Below, in pieces: positions 41,789 through 50,560 of a stretch of DNA of 64,000 nucleotides. The stretch is from assembly GCA_002633025.1 (NCBI GenBank), contig NMRB01000302.1, forward strand, positions 243,743-307,742, read 5' to 3'. Position numbers and translations under genes: made by a program. Below the pieces are notes generated by a model. The model ran no database searches, was not told where the DNA came from, and worked only from the letters and a program-made list of their open reading frames with translations. Positions within the stretch are counted from its first letter, which is position 1, and every line of letters starts with the position of its first letter. Origin of the DNA: Notospermus geniculatus. Its lineage: Eukaryota; Nemertea; Pilidiophora; Heteronemertea; Lineidae.

Positions 41789-44449
41789 TCAAGGATCGTC
41801 ATCTTCACTGATGTGGACCAATCCGTCTGCTTTACAGTTGTCAAATTTGTGATTTACATTTTTGAATTTTACCAAAAGGGTTGAGCCACCAAAAATATTT
41901 TGTAAAAACTTGCATATGTTTGAAAAGTAAAACAACTTGTCAATGGAAAGAAATTTTACATAGTAACAGTCTATGCAAGTGTATCCTCCAGGTTCGCCTA
42001 TGTTATTTAGAATTCTGGCTTGATTAAACATTGTACAAAAGGATAAATCCCAAATATTCTGTTGCAATTTCGTTCGCACCTGTTGGTATTTAACGAATCG
42101 TCTTTTTTCCTCTGGATTTATGAACAAGAAATTCAACTGTGTCATGGGGTCGGACAGATGTCCTATGGAGAAAATGTCCCTCATCAGCGAGGCGTTGTTA
42201 TATCTGGGATTGATTTGAAAATCCTCGATGGCAAACTCTTGTAAATCATTGGAACTCTGTATGTGAGCAGCGATGTCGGCAAAATCGATTGTTAACGTAC
42301 GACCTGATAATCTACAATCTACGAAATCGGTCAACGATTTCCGAATCCATTGCCATTCGATATTTGACATTGTTCTATTTTTGATACCGCAAAACAAAAC
42401 TTGTTTGTTTTCATTTGCAAGTATATACGAATTTATATTGTGAAACAATCCTAGGCAAAAAGGCCCTTTCAATTTCACTTTCATATTATGAGAGAGAGAG
42501 GTCGGGATGTTGATAAACTTTCCTTCCAGGTACTGGTAAAAAGCGTGAGTCAGCTGATCAGCTGACTCGAAAGGACTAGATTTACAAGCCACTATTACAC
42601 CGTCGATCTGAAGCAATATAATTTGACATTCGGGCATCTCAGCCTGTAGAAACACGACTAATTCATGTAAAAGGAACATACCCTGCTCGATCATGATCCT
42701 ATGTTGTACGTAGTCCTCGAATTTTAAGTTTCCGCACATTGAGACCATTACGTTTTTCACGACCTTGCTGTAAACGTCGTCTGAAGATTTCGACCTAGTG
42801 TACATCAAGTACTGAAGTTTTCTTTCATGTTTGTAATTGACAAAGCAATTTAAGATGGTTGGGTAAAAACTGACGAAATCCACTTGAAAAATCAATGAAT
42901 TCTCGATAAATTTTTTCTTCTTAATTGCAGGGTCGATGTGTACAAGACCACTTGTGTGATTTTTGTATAGATTTGAATAGAGAATGTGGCATTTTTTACT
43001 TTGGCAAATGGCATCTCTTATTTCACAAAATATTCTCGACGTGCGTTGCTCCATGTAACGTAGTTGAATGAGCCCACCGCATTTAATTATGATTTTTTTA
43101 ATTTCATAGACGATAGAGTGGTTTACGTCTGCTAAATCATACCGCGAACGACTCAACAATTCAGACAGACTTCTCTCAAAATAGTAGATTGTGAATCGCT
43201 GTGACAATGATTTTATAGACAATATATATTCATAAATTGTAGTTAGAATTGCGAAATTAACCACATTTGTCGGGGGGTCAATACACCGGACGTCAGGGAG
43301 ACGATAAGCTGTCGTGTACTGCGAGTTCACGCATAACCCTGCGATGATATACGCTTTATCGTCAGTGAAAGACCCGTATTCAGCATGAAAATAGACATGC
43401 CTAATTGGTTTCAGCGTGTTCTCAACGTACGATGGAACGCTGTCGAAATAAGTCTGTTCCCGTAATAAGGTCTCCATCACTCTTGCGTATTCATTAGACA
43501 TGCATATTCTCCAGAATGGAGTATAAACCAATCTCATGGAAACTGTTTCATACACGCGAGTGTATTTAGTGAATGGGATGTGGTGTAGTAGTACACAGAA
43601 ATTCGATATCGCTTTCGTAGGGGGCAATATAACGACATCAGACACTCTCGGAATATGTATTGTCTTATTTTCCATCACCCAGTCGCATAAATGTCCGCTC
43701 ACCTCCCCTTTAATACAGGTTAAGTCAATGATTTTGATGTAATCAGGGTCTTGTGTACACGCTAGAGTTTTCCAAATTCCAGATGAGTTCAGCATTTTGA
43801 TGAAATGACTTTTCGGGTTGGCACTATTGGTCAACGGCCAGTTGGGCAACTCTATAGAAGGTGTGTCAGTAATGAAATGTATGTTTAAATGCAACAAGTC
43901 CCTGGGTATTTGTGGGTTTGTAAATATGAAGTAATCTACCATCATTGACGTGTTACCTTTCCATTTGACACGCGTCTCGGCGAATAGCGACGGCAAACCA
44001 ACTCCGTTTTTCTTGTACATGGCCCAGTGACAACTGAACAAAGCCTTTTTTCTAATGGTTTCCATTACCTGGCTATCATCCTTGGAAATGTCAAATATAT
44101 TCCATGGCGATTGTCCTTTAAATTCATACTTACAAGAGAGAGTTAGTGGGTACAAATCTTTGTCAGTATTTTCTGCGATTAGAAATGCGATATGATTTTC
44201 TTCATATTCAATATTCTTATACAAGATCCCCAGTGTGGTATATCTCTTATCAATATTCATAAGTTCATACGATATAACATAGATATTACCTGAGATGTCA
44301 TTAACCTGCATGGTCGCAAAAAGGACCCGTAATTCAGACTGAAAAATGGGTGCGTTTGATCGATTACATCTACATCCCGTAGCAACCACCCTTACCCCCT
44401 GATAGGGTGGTGTCACGAGGGGGCACACCATCTTCACCAACCTCTCCAC
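41789..44449 (-). CDS. family B DNA polymerase-like protein, 886 aa, divergent active site
   Basis: Family B polymerases replicate the genomes of herpesviruses and other large DNA viruses. Pol motif A is clear: VDFVSFYPTIL at about 523-533 (D-x2-S-x-Y-P). Motif B is KNVMVSMCGNL at 565-575, a weak form of K-x3-N-x3-Y-G. Motif C is LLQIDGVIV at 612-620, where the usual D-T-D has only the first Asp. An exonuclease-I-like site, HAEYGS at 355-360, also lacks its Asp. GPFCLGLFHNINSYIL follows, as expected for the thumb-proximal region. The protein is shorter than herpesvirus polymerases (usually over 1000 aa). The first Met is at 44449, but Met47 (44311) is a likelier start because a CCACCC...GGGTGG promoter-type pair lies between them. 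It could be a diverged active enzyme or one that has lost catalysis while keeping its frame. Confidence 0.72.
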   Translation of the reverse strand: MERLVKMVCPLVTPPYQGVRVVATGCRCNRSNAPIFQSELRVLFATMQVNDISGNIYVISYELMNIDKRYTTLGILYKNIEYEENHIAFLIAENTDKDLYPLTLSCKYEFKGQSPWNIFDISKDDSQVMETIRKKALFSCHWAMYKKNGVGLPSLFAETRVKWKGNTSMMVDYFIFTNPQIPRDLLHLNIHFITDTPSIELPNWPLTNSANPKSHFIKMLNSSGIWKTLACTQDPDYIKIIDLTCIKGEVSGHLCDWVMENKTIHIPRVSDVVILPPTKAISNFCVLLHHIPFTKYTRVYETVSMRLVYTPFWRICMSNEYARVMETLLREQTYFDSVPSYVENTLKPIRHVYFHAEYGSFTDDKAYIIAGLCVNSQYTTAYRLPDVRCIDPPTNVVNFAILTTIYEYILSIKSLSQRFTIYYFERSLSELLSRSRYDLADVNHSIVYEIKKIIIKCGGLIQLRYMEQRTSRIFCEIRDAICQSKKCHILYSNLYKNHTSGLVHIDPAIKKKKFIENSLIFQVDFVSFYPTILNCFVNYKHERKLQYLMYTRSKSSDDVYSKVVKNVMVSMCGNLKFEDYVQHRIMIEQGMFLLHELVVFLQAEMPECQIILLQIDGVIVACKSSPFESADQLTHAFYQYLEGKFINIPTSLSHNMKVKLKGPFCLGLFHNINSYILANENKQVLFCGIKNRTMSNIEWQWIRKSLTDFVDCRLSGRTLTIDFADIAAHIQSSNDLQEFAIEDFQINPRYNNASLMRDIFSIGHLSDPMTQLNFLFINPEEKRRFVKYQQVRTKLQQNIWDLSFCTMFNQARILNNIGEPGGYTCIDCYYVKFLSIDKLFYFSNICKFLQNIFGGSTLLVKFKNVNHKFDNCKADGLVHISEDDDP
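44385..44411. promoter_or_regulatory. inverted CCACCC/GGGTGG pair upstream of polymerase Met47
   Basis: ACCACCCT at 44385-44392 and AGGGTGGT at 44404-44411 form a perfect 8-bp inverted pair. It lies 74 bp upstream (minus-strand sense) of the alternative polymerase start at 44311, and inside the frame if the 44449 start is used. Confidence 0.45.
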
Positions 44450-44735
44450 GAGCTAGTGCCTCGTTAGAGAATTCGACAATCCGATCGGAATGTAAGATCG
44501 TCGTTTTGCGGCAGAAAGGCGATATCGCAATACTATCCTTTTTTATTACTTTTGTTGTAGATATTTTACATAATTCTCGTTGCCGCCATTGACGTCATAC
44601 AATCCTTACAGTACCATCCTCTTTATTATTAGCTGATGAAGCTATCTCATTACTTTTCAACGCGTTCTGTAATTACCATAGGTTCGATTTACCTGTAATG
44701 ATTAGAGTATGATCAAACCATCTTTCTTGTGATGA
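44450..44735. other. gap between primase-like and polymerase-like genes
   Basis: 286 bp with no gene. A plus-strand frame at 44407-44592 overlaps the polymerase N-terminus and is incidental. Confidence 0.4.
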
Positions 44736-47204
44736 TCACAGCTTGGTCAAAAACGTGGTTCTGTTATTATTGCAATGTGATGAAAAACAGTTCATGTAAA
44801 GATAATATTCCAGTACAGACTTTGCGATCACGCGCACTAAAACCGTGTACACGCATGGTTTTGAATGATTTCGCAATAAACAAAAATTAAAATTTACGTG
44901 TCCGTCTTTTAGTCGTACGAGAACACAGTACGAGGTCCTTTGCTCGATGTCACAGGTTATTTTAGTGTCCATTGAAATCTTATTGGGGTAGACGCCATTC
45001 ACATAGTCTTTGAACCCTTCTCTACATTTCTGACAAATCTGCTCGGTTTTTTCCAAAAGTATGTTTTGAAATCCGTTGGAAATGGTGTAATCTTGCACAA
45101 AATATTCCAATTCTTTATTGAAACTGTAATCAGTCAGTTCTGTTACATCTATCACATTGACGATATCTGACGGGGCATGTAAATCAGCGTGTATCATTCC
45201 ATTGTAGGGCTGAATGTATTTCCACAAGTAATCAAACAGATTATCCGAATCTAACTTCCTTTCCACTATACTATGCTGTTCGATAAAAAATGGCAATAAT
45301 ATCCGACCTAATCTTTTATCCTTTGCTGAGAACGGAAGGCGTAGTGAAGACTGTTTTCGGTGGTACACGCCTATATCAATAACGGACGAAATGTCTACAT
45401 GTATTTCATTATTGTTATTTTCGGCGTTATGATACAGCAATAGCATGTTGATTAATTTTGGAATGTCAGCTTTTCTGAAAGCGGTTGCCGGGGGAAGATT
45501 AAAACAAAGGCGAACTCCTATTTTCTGATCGCACTCGCACTCAGCGGGTGGCTGCTGATCAAGCGCGGCAGCGGCTACTTCACTGGGACACGCCGACTTG
45601 TAACAAGTCACGCTTGTGCCACTGATATTGAAATATCCTGTAAGCACTTTTTTGATGAATATGGACACGATCTGGTCATTCAAAAAGTCTCTAAGTCGCT
45701 TGTAGTTTCTCAATTCTGCAAAATCGTCGATTGATAAATCCAGATCTAAAACAGAATGCATGAACGCCAGTATCCGTTGTCTGACAAACCGAGCAAACTG
45801 CACATTGCAAGTCAAACGTTCAAAAGAAGCGGATGATGCAATGCTTTTCACGTGACTGCAGAAATCAACTTGGCTTGGGAGAAATAAGCTAAAGAATGAG
45901 GTTTCTGGTAATGTAGGTGTGCCGGGGATAATGAAATTGATCTTCTGTTTCAAATCATCTGTGGTCAAGTTCAAGAATATTGGCATAGGTTTCACAGTTT
46001 CTTCGTTTTTAAGGAATAATTCTGACATTGGGTATAACCGGAGTAGTGTATCATACGCTCCAGACAAAACTAAAAGAGTTGTATCTAAATCCGCATTTAA
46101 CAATCTGACAACTCCGCATTTCATGGAGTGTAAATTGTACCTTTCATATAGACTAATAAAATCTTTCAGATAGTATTCGCGTAAATATGGACCTGCACTC
46201 GATGATGCTACGTGATATCCATTATTTTGAGGTGAGCGTTTGGACTCTTTCCGATAAGACACCTTAAAATTACATTGAATAAAGTCTTGTAAACTATCGC
46301 CAGGAAAAATGCTATCAATATGTTGATCGATCCGGGTCAAAAAAAGGTCTAATTCTTGTTTTGTACGCAGCCCACACTTTGGGAGCAAATGAAATATTTT
46401 TTTATGACACAGCTTTAGTTTTAGAATAAGATGATACCCGAAATATCTGTAGTCGCGTCTCAATCGAATCATTGATGGCGTTAAATGATTGCATACGGCG
46501 TCCAGATTGGATTCGTGTTGAATGACGTTCTGGGTTATTGCGTGTATATGCGCAGCAATTTCGTCAAACCTGTGTCGGTAAAGACTTACGTACGCGTCGA
46601 ATAGGTCTTCTTCGCAATAATTATTCGTTGACAGTGTCGTATAATTCAGTGTTTCACACTCGTAAAATAATTGCGAATGAGTCGGGATGGATTTGAAAAA
46701 GAATTGCCAGAAAAAAAACAATACTGTAAAGGTGTAAACACATTCTATGAATGAATGTTTTGTTAACTGTAAAACATGATAATTCAAATTTGAAGTAATA
46801 AAACCATTTCTAAACATATGGACCGAATAGTTTTTGAAGTTGATAAACTGTATCCGAGCTTTCGTGCACAGATCTATCAAAGGTATACAACCGGCTCTTA
46901 AAGAATTGACATCCAATGCATGTATATCAAAGATGTGTTTTACTCGATCAGAATTCACGTTTCTCTTATATGGAAGATACACTTTCAGAGTATAAGATTC
47001 GTCATCTTTTTTTTGTAATTCAGTCTTGTGTAGACAGAGAAAATATAATATAACTTCTTTATATTGTGTAATGAAGGCCTTTTTTGGAGAAATCAATCCG
47101 TGAAAAATAACTTTGTCCAGTGATACATCTCGACATGCTAAGAGACATTGATACTCGACCATCGACTCGTATTGCAACGAAGTGATGACAAAAAAATTTG
47201 CCAT
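44736..47204 (-). CDS. herpes UL52-like primase (archaeo-eukaryotic primase superfamily), 822 aa
   Basis: This would make RNA primers for lagging-strand DNA synthesis with the helicase complex. Supporting motifs: LLNADLDTTLLV in the middle, with a D-x-D typical of primase motif I; further on, DIGVYHRKQSSLRLPFSAKD, the conserved V-Y-x-R-x-x-S-L-R-L-P-x-S-x-K segment of UL52/AEP primases; and near the C-terminus a Cys/His cluster, NFCLLRNHSKPC, followed about 25 residues later by YMNCFSSHC, matching the UL52-type zinc motif (C-x-H...C-x-C/H). The length is between herpes primases (about 900-1050 aa) and smaller AEPs. It starts at the first Met, next to a region with GGGTGG/CCACCC shared with the divergent gene at 47345. 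It is co-directional with the polymerase-like gene. The assignment is by motif only. Confidence 0.65.
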   Translation of the reverse strand: MANFFVITSLQYESMVEYQCLLACRDVSLDKVIFHGLISPKKAFITQYKEVILYFLCLHKTELQKKDDESYTLKVYLPYKRNVNSDRVKHIFDIHALDVNSLRAGCIPLIDLCTKARIQFINFKNYSVHMFRNGFITSNLNYHVLQLTKHSFIECVYTFTVLFFFWQFFFKSIPTHSQLFYECETLNYTTLSTNNYCEEDLFDAYVSLYRHRFDEIAAHIHAITQNVIQHESNLDAVCNHLTPSMIRLRRDYRYFGYHLILKLKLCHKKIFHLLPKCGLRTKQELDLFLTRIDQHIDSIFPGDSLQDFIQCNFKVSYRKESKRSPQNNGYHVASSSAGPYLREYYLKDFISLYERYNLHSMKCGVVRLLNADLDTTLLVLSGAYDTLLRLYPMSELFLKNEETVKPMPIFLNLTTDDLKQKINFIIPGTPTLPETSFFSLFLPSQVDFCSHVKSIASSASFERLTCNVQFARFVRQRILAFMHSVLDLDLSIDDFAELRNYKRLRDFLNDQIVSIFIKKVLTGYFNISGTSVTCYKSACPSEVAAAALDQQPPAECECDQKIGVRLCFNLPPATAFRKADIPKLINMLLLYHNAENNNNEIHVDISSVIDIGVYHRKQSSLRLPFSAKDKRLGRILLPFFIEQHSIVERKLDSDNLFDYLWKYIQPYNGMIHADLHAPSDIVNVIDVTELTDYSFNKELEYFVQDYTISNGFQNILLEKTEQICQKCREGFKDYVNGVYPNKISMDTKITCDIEQRTSYCVLVRLKDGHVNFNFCLLRNHSKPCVYTVLVRVIAKSVLEYYLYMNCFSSHCNNNRTTFLTKL

Positions 47205-47344
47205 CTTTTTTTAAAATGACATGATGCATGTGAAAGGGTGGACACGAGTACCACCCCGAAGGGGGTTGATGAACCATCACATTGTGTGAGTATAAGTTTG
47301 GTGATTTTTGGTGCCCATTCGGTGCCCTACACACAACGTCGAAC
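47205..47344. promoter_or_regulatory. divergent promoter with GGGTGG N9 CCACCC dyad
   Basis: GGGTGG at 47236-47241 and CCACCC at 47251-47256 form a dyad between the primase-like gene (-) and the 163-aa gene (+). GTATAAGT at about 47289 is a possible weak TATA about 55 bp before the ATG at 47345. Confidence 0.5.
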
Positions 47345-47836
47345 ATGTCTAACATCACGCTTTGGAGTGGACCTGACGATGATCATAGTTTCGAATCAGT
47401 TTGGTTTGTTCAAATTAGGATAGTAGAAGCTGATCATAGATGGCCACATTCCATCTCGGTGAATATGTTTTTTATCAACGAAAGAGCAGCAAAGGAATAC
47501 GTAGTCATACATGCATTACAGTTTTTCAGAGAAAATTGTAATAACGAAGATGAATGGAAAGAATGGATTCAGAGTCAAACTTATGAACAAATGATACTGG
47601 ACCATTCTATGTTCATTCATAGCATGTACGATCATTTGGACGAAGATCAATTTTTGGATTGCGGTTACATGGGAGTGGACCCATTTGAATGTGAAATATG
47701 GCAAATTCCGGGAATTGACGCATCCCGGATAATGAGCGAAGTTGAGGTCAAAACACTCTCATTTGAAGGTCTATGTCTTGACATCAACCCCAGCGCAATG
47801 GAAGATTTCGTTTTACTAAGATCGAGCAATGCATAA
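47345..47836 (+). CDS. hypothetical acidic protein, 163 aa, viral-like block
   Basis: The start chosen is ATG 47345 (MSNITLWSGPDDDHSF); the frame is also open upstream to an ATG at 47282, but that overlaps the presumed promoter. The protein is acidic, with a helical Glu/Trp-rich middle (EDEWKEWIQSQTYEQM), followed by DHLDEDQFLDCGYMGVDPFE and a C-terminal SFEGLCLDINPSAMEDF. No transmembrane segment or signal peptide. Family unknown. The next gene starts 182 bp downstream on the same strand and has its own TATA box. The acidity suggests a protein-interaction or regulatory role, but that is only inference. Confidence 0.6.
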   Translation: MSNITLWSGPDDDHSFESVWFVQIRIVEADHRWPHSISVNMFFINERAAKEYVVIHALQFFRENCNNEDEWKEWIQSQTYEQMILDHSMFIHSMYDHLDEDQFLDCGYMGVDPFECEIWQIPGIDASRIMSEVEVKTLSFEGLCLDINPSAMEDFVLLRSSNA

Positions 47837-47860
47837 TGTCAACACAGTGGCTATTGTTAC

Positions 47861-47958
47861 GGGGGGTATTTGCCAATCCCCGGGGTATTATCATTGGGTG
47901 GCAATGATAATCCCCGGGGTATTATCATTGGGTGGCAATGCCATTCAAACTATAAATA
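47861..47958 (+). promoter_or_regulatory. two 34-bp repeats with internal dyad, then TATA box
   Basis: AATCCCCGGGGTATTATCAT plus TGGGTGGCAATGAT repeats at 47875-47908 and 47909-47942 (the last bases diverge), with a partial third copy at about 47861. Each holds a TCCCCGGGGT palindrome, a dyad ATTATCATT...AATGAT(AAT) and one GGGTGG. CTATAAATAG at 47950-47959 follows, about 60 bp before ATG 48018. This is the clearest promoter in the block; the repeats are probable transcription-factor sites. Confidence 0.65.
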
Positions 47959-48017
47959 GTGATCACCCTTATCTTCTCTCAACAAACTGATCTCGCGTCA
48001 GTCGAAGCAACGCAACC

Positions 48018-48488
48018 ATGTCGTCCAACCGCAAATGCCTATTGGAGATACTTTTCGACAGCTTGGGCCGAGACGGAGATTTTTGGCAAAAATTTTCGAA
48101 AGGCGATGCAATCACGATGTATCAACGTGCTGCAAGAAATGCATCGGTGTTTTTGAGGTACATCAAAGTCACTCCAATGAACGTAGAATTATTTCACGAG
48201 GGTCATTTTTCGATTGACCCGTCGATGGAAAATATGCATGTTGTTATACACAGCGATATGGCAATCGCCATGTGTTTGGGGGAAAACGTACGACAGGGTT
48301 TCCTACTGTGTGCGGATGCTTGTATACAAATGTGGTTAACGTTACACGCCAATGGAGTCGACAACTGGCCCATCAAGGAGGTTCCACCCCAGCAAACACA
48401 GCATAGAGGTTCATCGTTGAGAGGAATGTGGCGACGAGTAAAACGTACGTTCGGGGGGCTCCGTCAAAGTCAGTGTTTCCCTCGGTGA
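48018..48488 (+). CDS. hypothetical protein, 156 aa, viral-like block
   Basis: An intact frame MSSNRKCLLEILFDSLGRDG to a stop at 48486-48488, with a TATA box about 60 bp upstream. The fold is probably mixed helix and strand; the middle has FHEGHFSIDPSMENMHVVIH. The C-terminal 40 residues are basic and Gln/Arg-rich (GMWRRVKRTFGGLRQSQ), as in a nuclear or nucleic-acid-binding tail. No family recognised. It does not resemble the 163-aa neighbour. Its dedicated promoter with repeats suggests strong or tightly timed expression if the copy is still active. Confidence 0.62.
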   Translation: MSSNRKCLLEILFDSLGRDGDFWQKFSKGDAITMYQRAARNASVFLRYIKVTPMNVELFHEGHFSIDPSMENMHVVIHSDMAIAMCLGENVRQGFLLCADACIQMWLTLHANGVDNWPIKEVPPQQTQHRGSSLRGMWRRVKRTFGGLRQSQCFPR

Positions 48489-49259
48489 CATTGCTGATTG
48501 AGGACGTGATGAAACGTTATGCGGTGAACAGCTGACGCACCGAGGAAAATAACGACGGAAGCTTGGCGAATTTTACTCGCTAATTCACGTTAAAACCCTT
48601 TCCATGTCTTATACACCAGAGAATTTTTCAAGACAAGATCATGCATGTGCTGGTTCTGCCATCTGATGGATTGTATGTGAACTAAAGTCTGACACTTTTT
48701 CTACGGCTTCTAGGACTCGTTCGATCGCGTACTCGGAACCGCTTTCGAATGGGATGAGTGCAAATTCGCGAAGTGCGGCAGTGAAAGGGGCGACTGTATT
48801 AAAAACTTAACACAAGAACTCTGTAAATACATAATATACTAATTTCGGACTTTTTTATCCTTCGTGAGCATTTTGTCAAATTTTTAAAGTAATGTAATCT
48901 TCTATACGTGATAATTAAACATACATTATAGTTACATTCAGTCCTTACGATGCTACTTTTTCCCAACAGGAATTCACCCTTCACGCAATTGCGATTGAAG
49001 ACGTGCATGTAATTTTTTTTCCGCGGTGGGAGTTACTCCGATCAACACATTTAGGCCTAGTGGTGTGACGATCTCCATACCGAGTCTTTAGACGTTCATC
49101 ATTGGAAAGCTTGATGTCCCACTGAGTTTCTGCGTTGCGGTTGACTGACTTTGACATCTGCTACATGTACCTGCTATTGGACTATATACGCATTGTCGCG
49201 CCGCAGATGAAGCCAAAAGAAGCGGCTGCTATTTCAGTCATTCCTCACATCCCACCGAC
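48489..49259. other. no gene recognised
   Basis: 770 bp with only short frames (48799-49008, -; 49135-49326, +). No GGGTGG motif and no repeat seen. Confidence 0.4.
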
Positions 49260-50159
49260 CTACCAAGAAATAGCATCGAACACTGGATCATTTGTCACTC
49301 CCTTTAATCTATCTTTCTTGCCTTGAATCATTTTTTTCACTGTGTCGGAATTGACGTCAATAATGGCGCGCTGACTTGCTTTATAACGCAGACTCACGAC
49401 TAAAGTAAAACTGTTTGCAGGGGGTGATAGACTCGTGTCGTTTATAGACTTATAATATGCAGGGTATTTCATAATCATATACTTTTTTGCGTTTAATGTG
49501 AAATTAGATAATGACTCTAAAAGTCCAAGGTCGGTATTGGACAGACATAAATCGAGTTTAGATGTCGGATTTGTCGAATCGAACATGCACATTAAAATCA
49601 CCGTCTCTTCCTTGAATATGAATAATTCGTAATGCGTCGTGTAATATTCGAATAACTGGTCAAAAAACTTTACAATGGCAATTAAGTCCCGTGCTCGGAT
49701 CAATATGTAATTTGTTAATGGACCAATCTCGTCTATGTTTGTGATGGAATTAATCAACTTTATACAATTTTCATCTGCCAGTAGATCATCCAGTTGGTTT
49801 GTAAGCAACGCTAAGTAATATCTGAAATAGGATGCGAATTTTAGGTCGTTTCCAACAGGTGTGAGAGGCTCAGTGGGATCAGTTAAAACTCCTCCAGCAG
49901 TGATATTTAACTGATTCTTAAAGTTTTTGATTAAATACGGAAATGCACGTTTTTTGTTTGAAATGAATTTATGCAGATCGAACGAAGAGAATATGTCGTT
50001 TTCCCGATAGGGATTTTCGATAAAACTCCTGACTTTTTTTACTAAATCCTTTTGTTTGTTAGATGTTCTTCGTTTTTTCCAAAATTTTAAAATCGTCATG
50101 CTCAATGGTTTACAGCAAAATGAAATGTTTCTATTAAATACATTACGGATGGTAAACAA
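49260..50159 (-). CDS. hypothetical protein, 299 aa, viral-like block
   Basis: An intact intronless frame. Two starts are possible: the first Met at 50159 or MTILKFWKKRRTSNKQK at residue 21 (about 50099), which begins a strongly basic patch. The rest looks helical, with a Leu/Ile-rich centre (YYLALLTNQLDDLLADENC) and no signal peptide or membrane segment. The family is not recognised; by size it could be a replication accessory or capsid-associated protein, but nothing in the sequence decides this. It is the last gene-like frame on the right of the block and precedes the repeat at 50240-50560. Confidence 0.62.
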   Translation of the reverse strand: MFTIRNVFNRNISFCCKPLSMTILKFWKKRRTSNKQKDLVKKVRSFIENPYRENDIFSSFDLHKFISNKKRAFPYLIKNFKNQLNITAGGVLTDPTEPLTPVGNDLKFASYFRYYLALLTNQLDDLLADENCIKLINSITNIDEIGPLTNYILIRARDLIAIVKFFDQLFEYYTTHYELFIFKEETVILMCMFDSTNPTSKLDLCLSNTDLGLLESLSNFTLNAKKYMIMKYPAYYKSINDTSLSPPANSFTLVVSLRYKASQRAIIDVNSDTVKKMIQGKKDRLKGVTNDPVFDAISW

Positions 50160-50239
50160 AAAATAAGTCCTGAAAATACAAAACTCAACTCATTTCATCT
50201 GTTGCCTCAACATCCAGAATTATTGTACCGATGGGGCTT

Positions 50240-50560
50240 TTGTACACTGTTAGAAATTATTAATTTTACAGTAGTAATTTTGCAGTAATTTTAGGTGCCT
50301 GCAGCAGAGTCCCCAGCACTTTCTGTAAATTTACATAATTTTTTATGGTATGATTCATATTTTCCTGTATTGGTTGGACTCCATTGAACATCCCATTATG
50401 ATGCCTTCTGAGAGCAGTATGAAAATATAATTTGGTCAGCCTCCAATCAAGTCTCTGTTAACATTTATTTAAGTCTGTAGTTTTACAGACCACTCTGTAA
50501 TTTTACAGATCCAGTGCTGGGGATTCTACTGTGCAGATTTTCTGTAAAATCTGTCATGCA
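50240..50560 (+). repeat. dispersed repeat, direct partner of 38640-38905
   Basis: TTTCTGTAAATTTACATAAT, TTTTCCTGTATTGGTTGGAC, GGTCAGCCTCCAATCAAGTC and TCTGTTAACATTTATTTAAG match 38680-38830 in order and orientation, with about 15% divergence. Confidence 0.7.
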
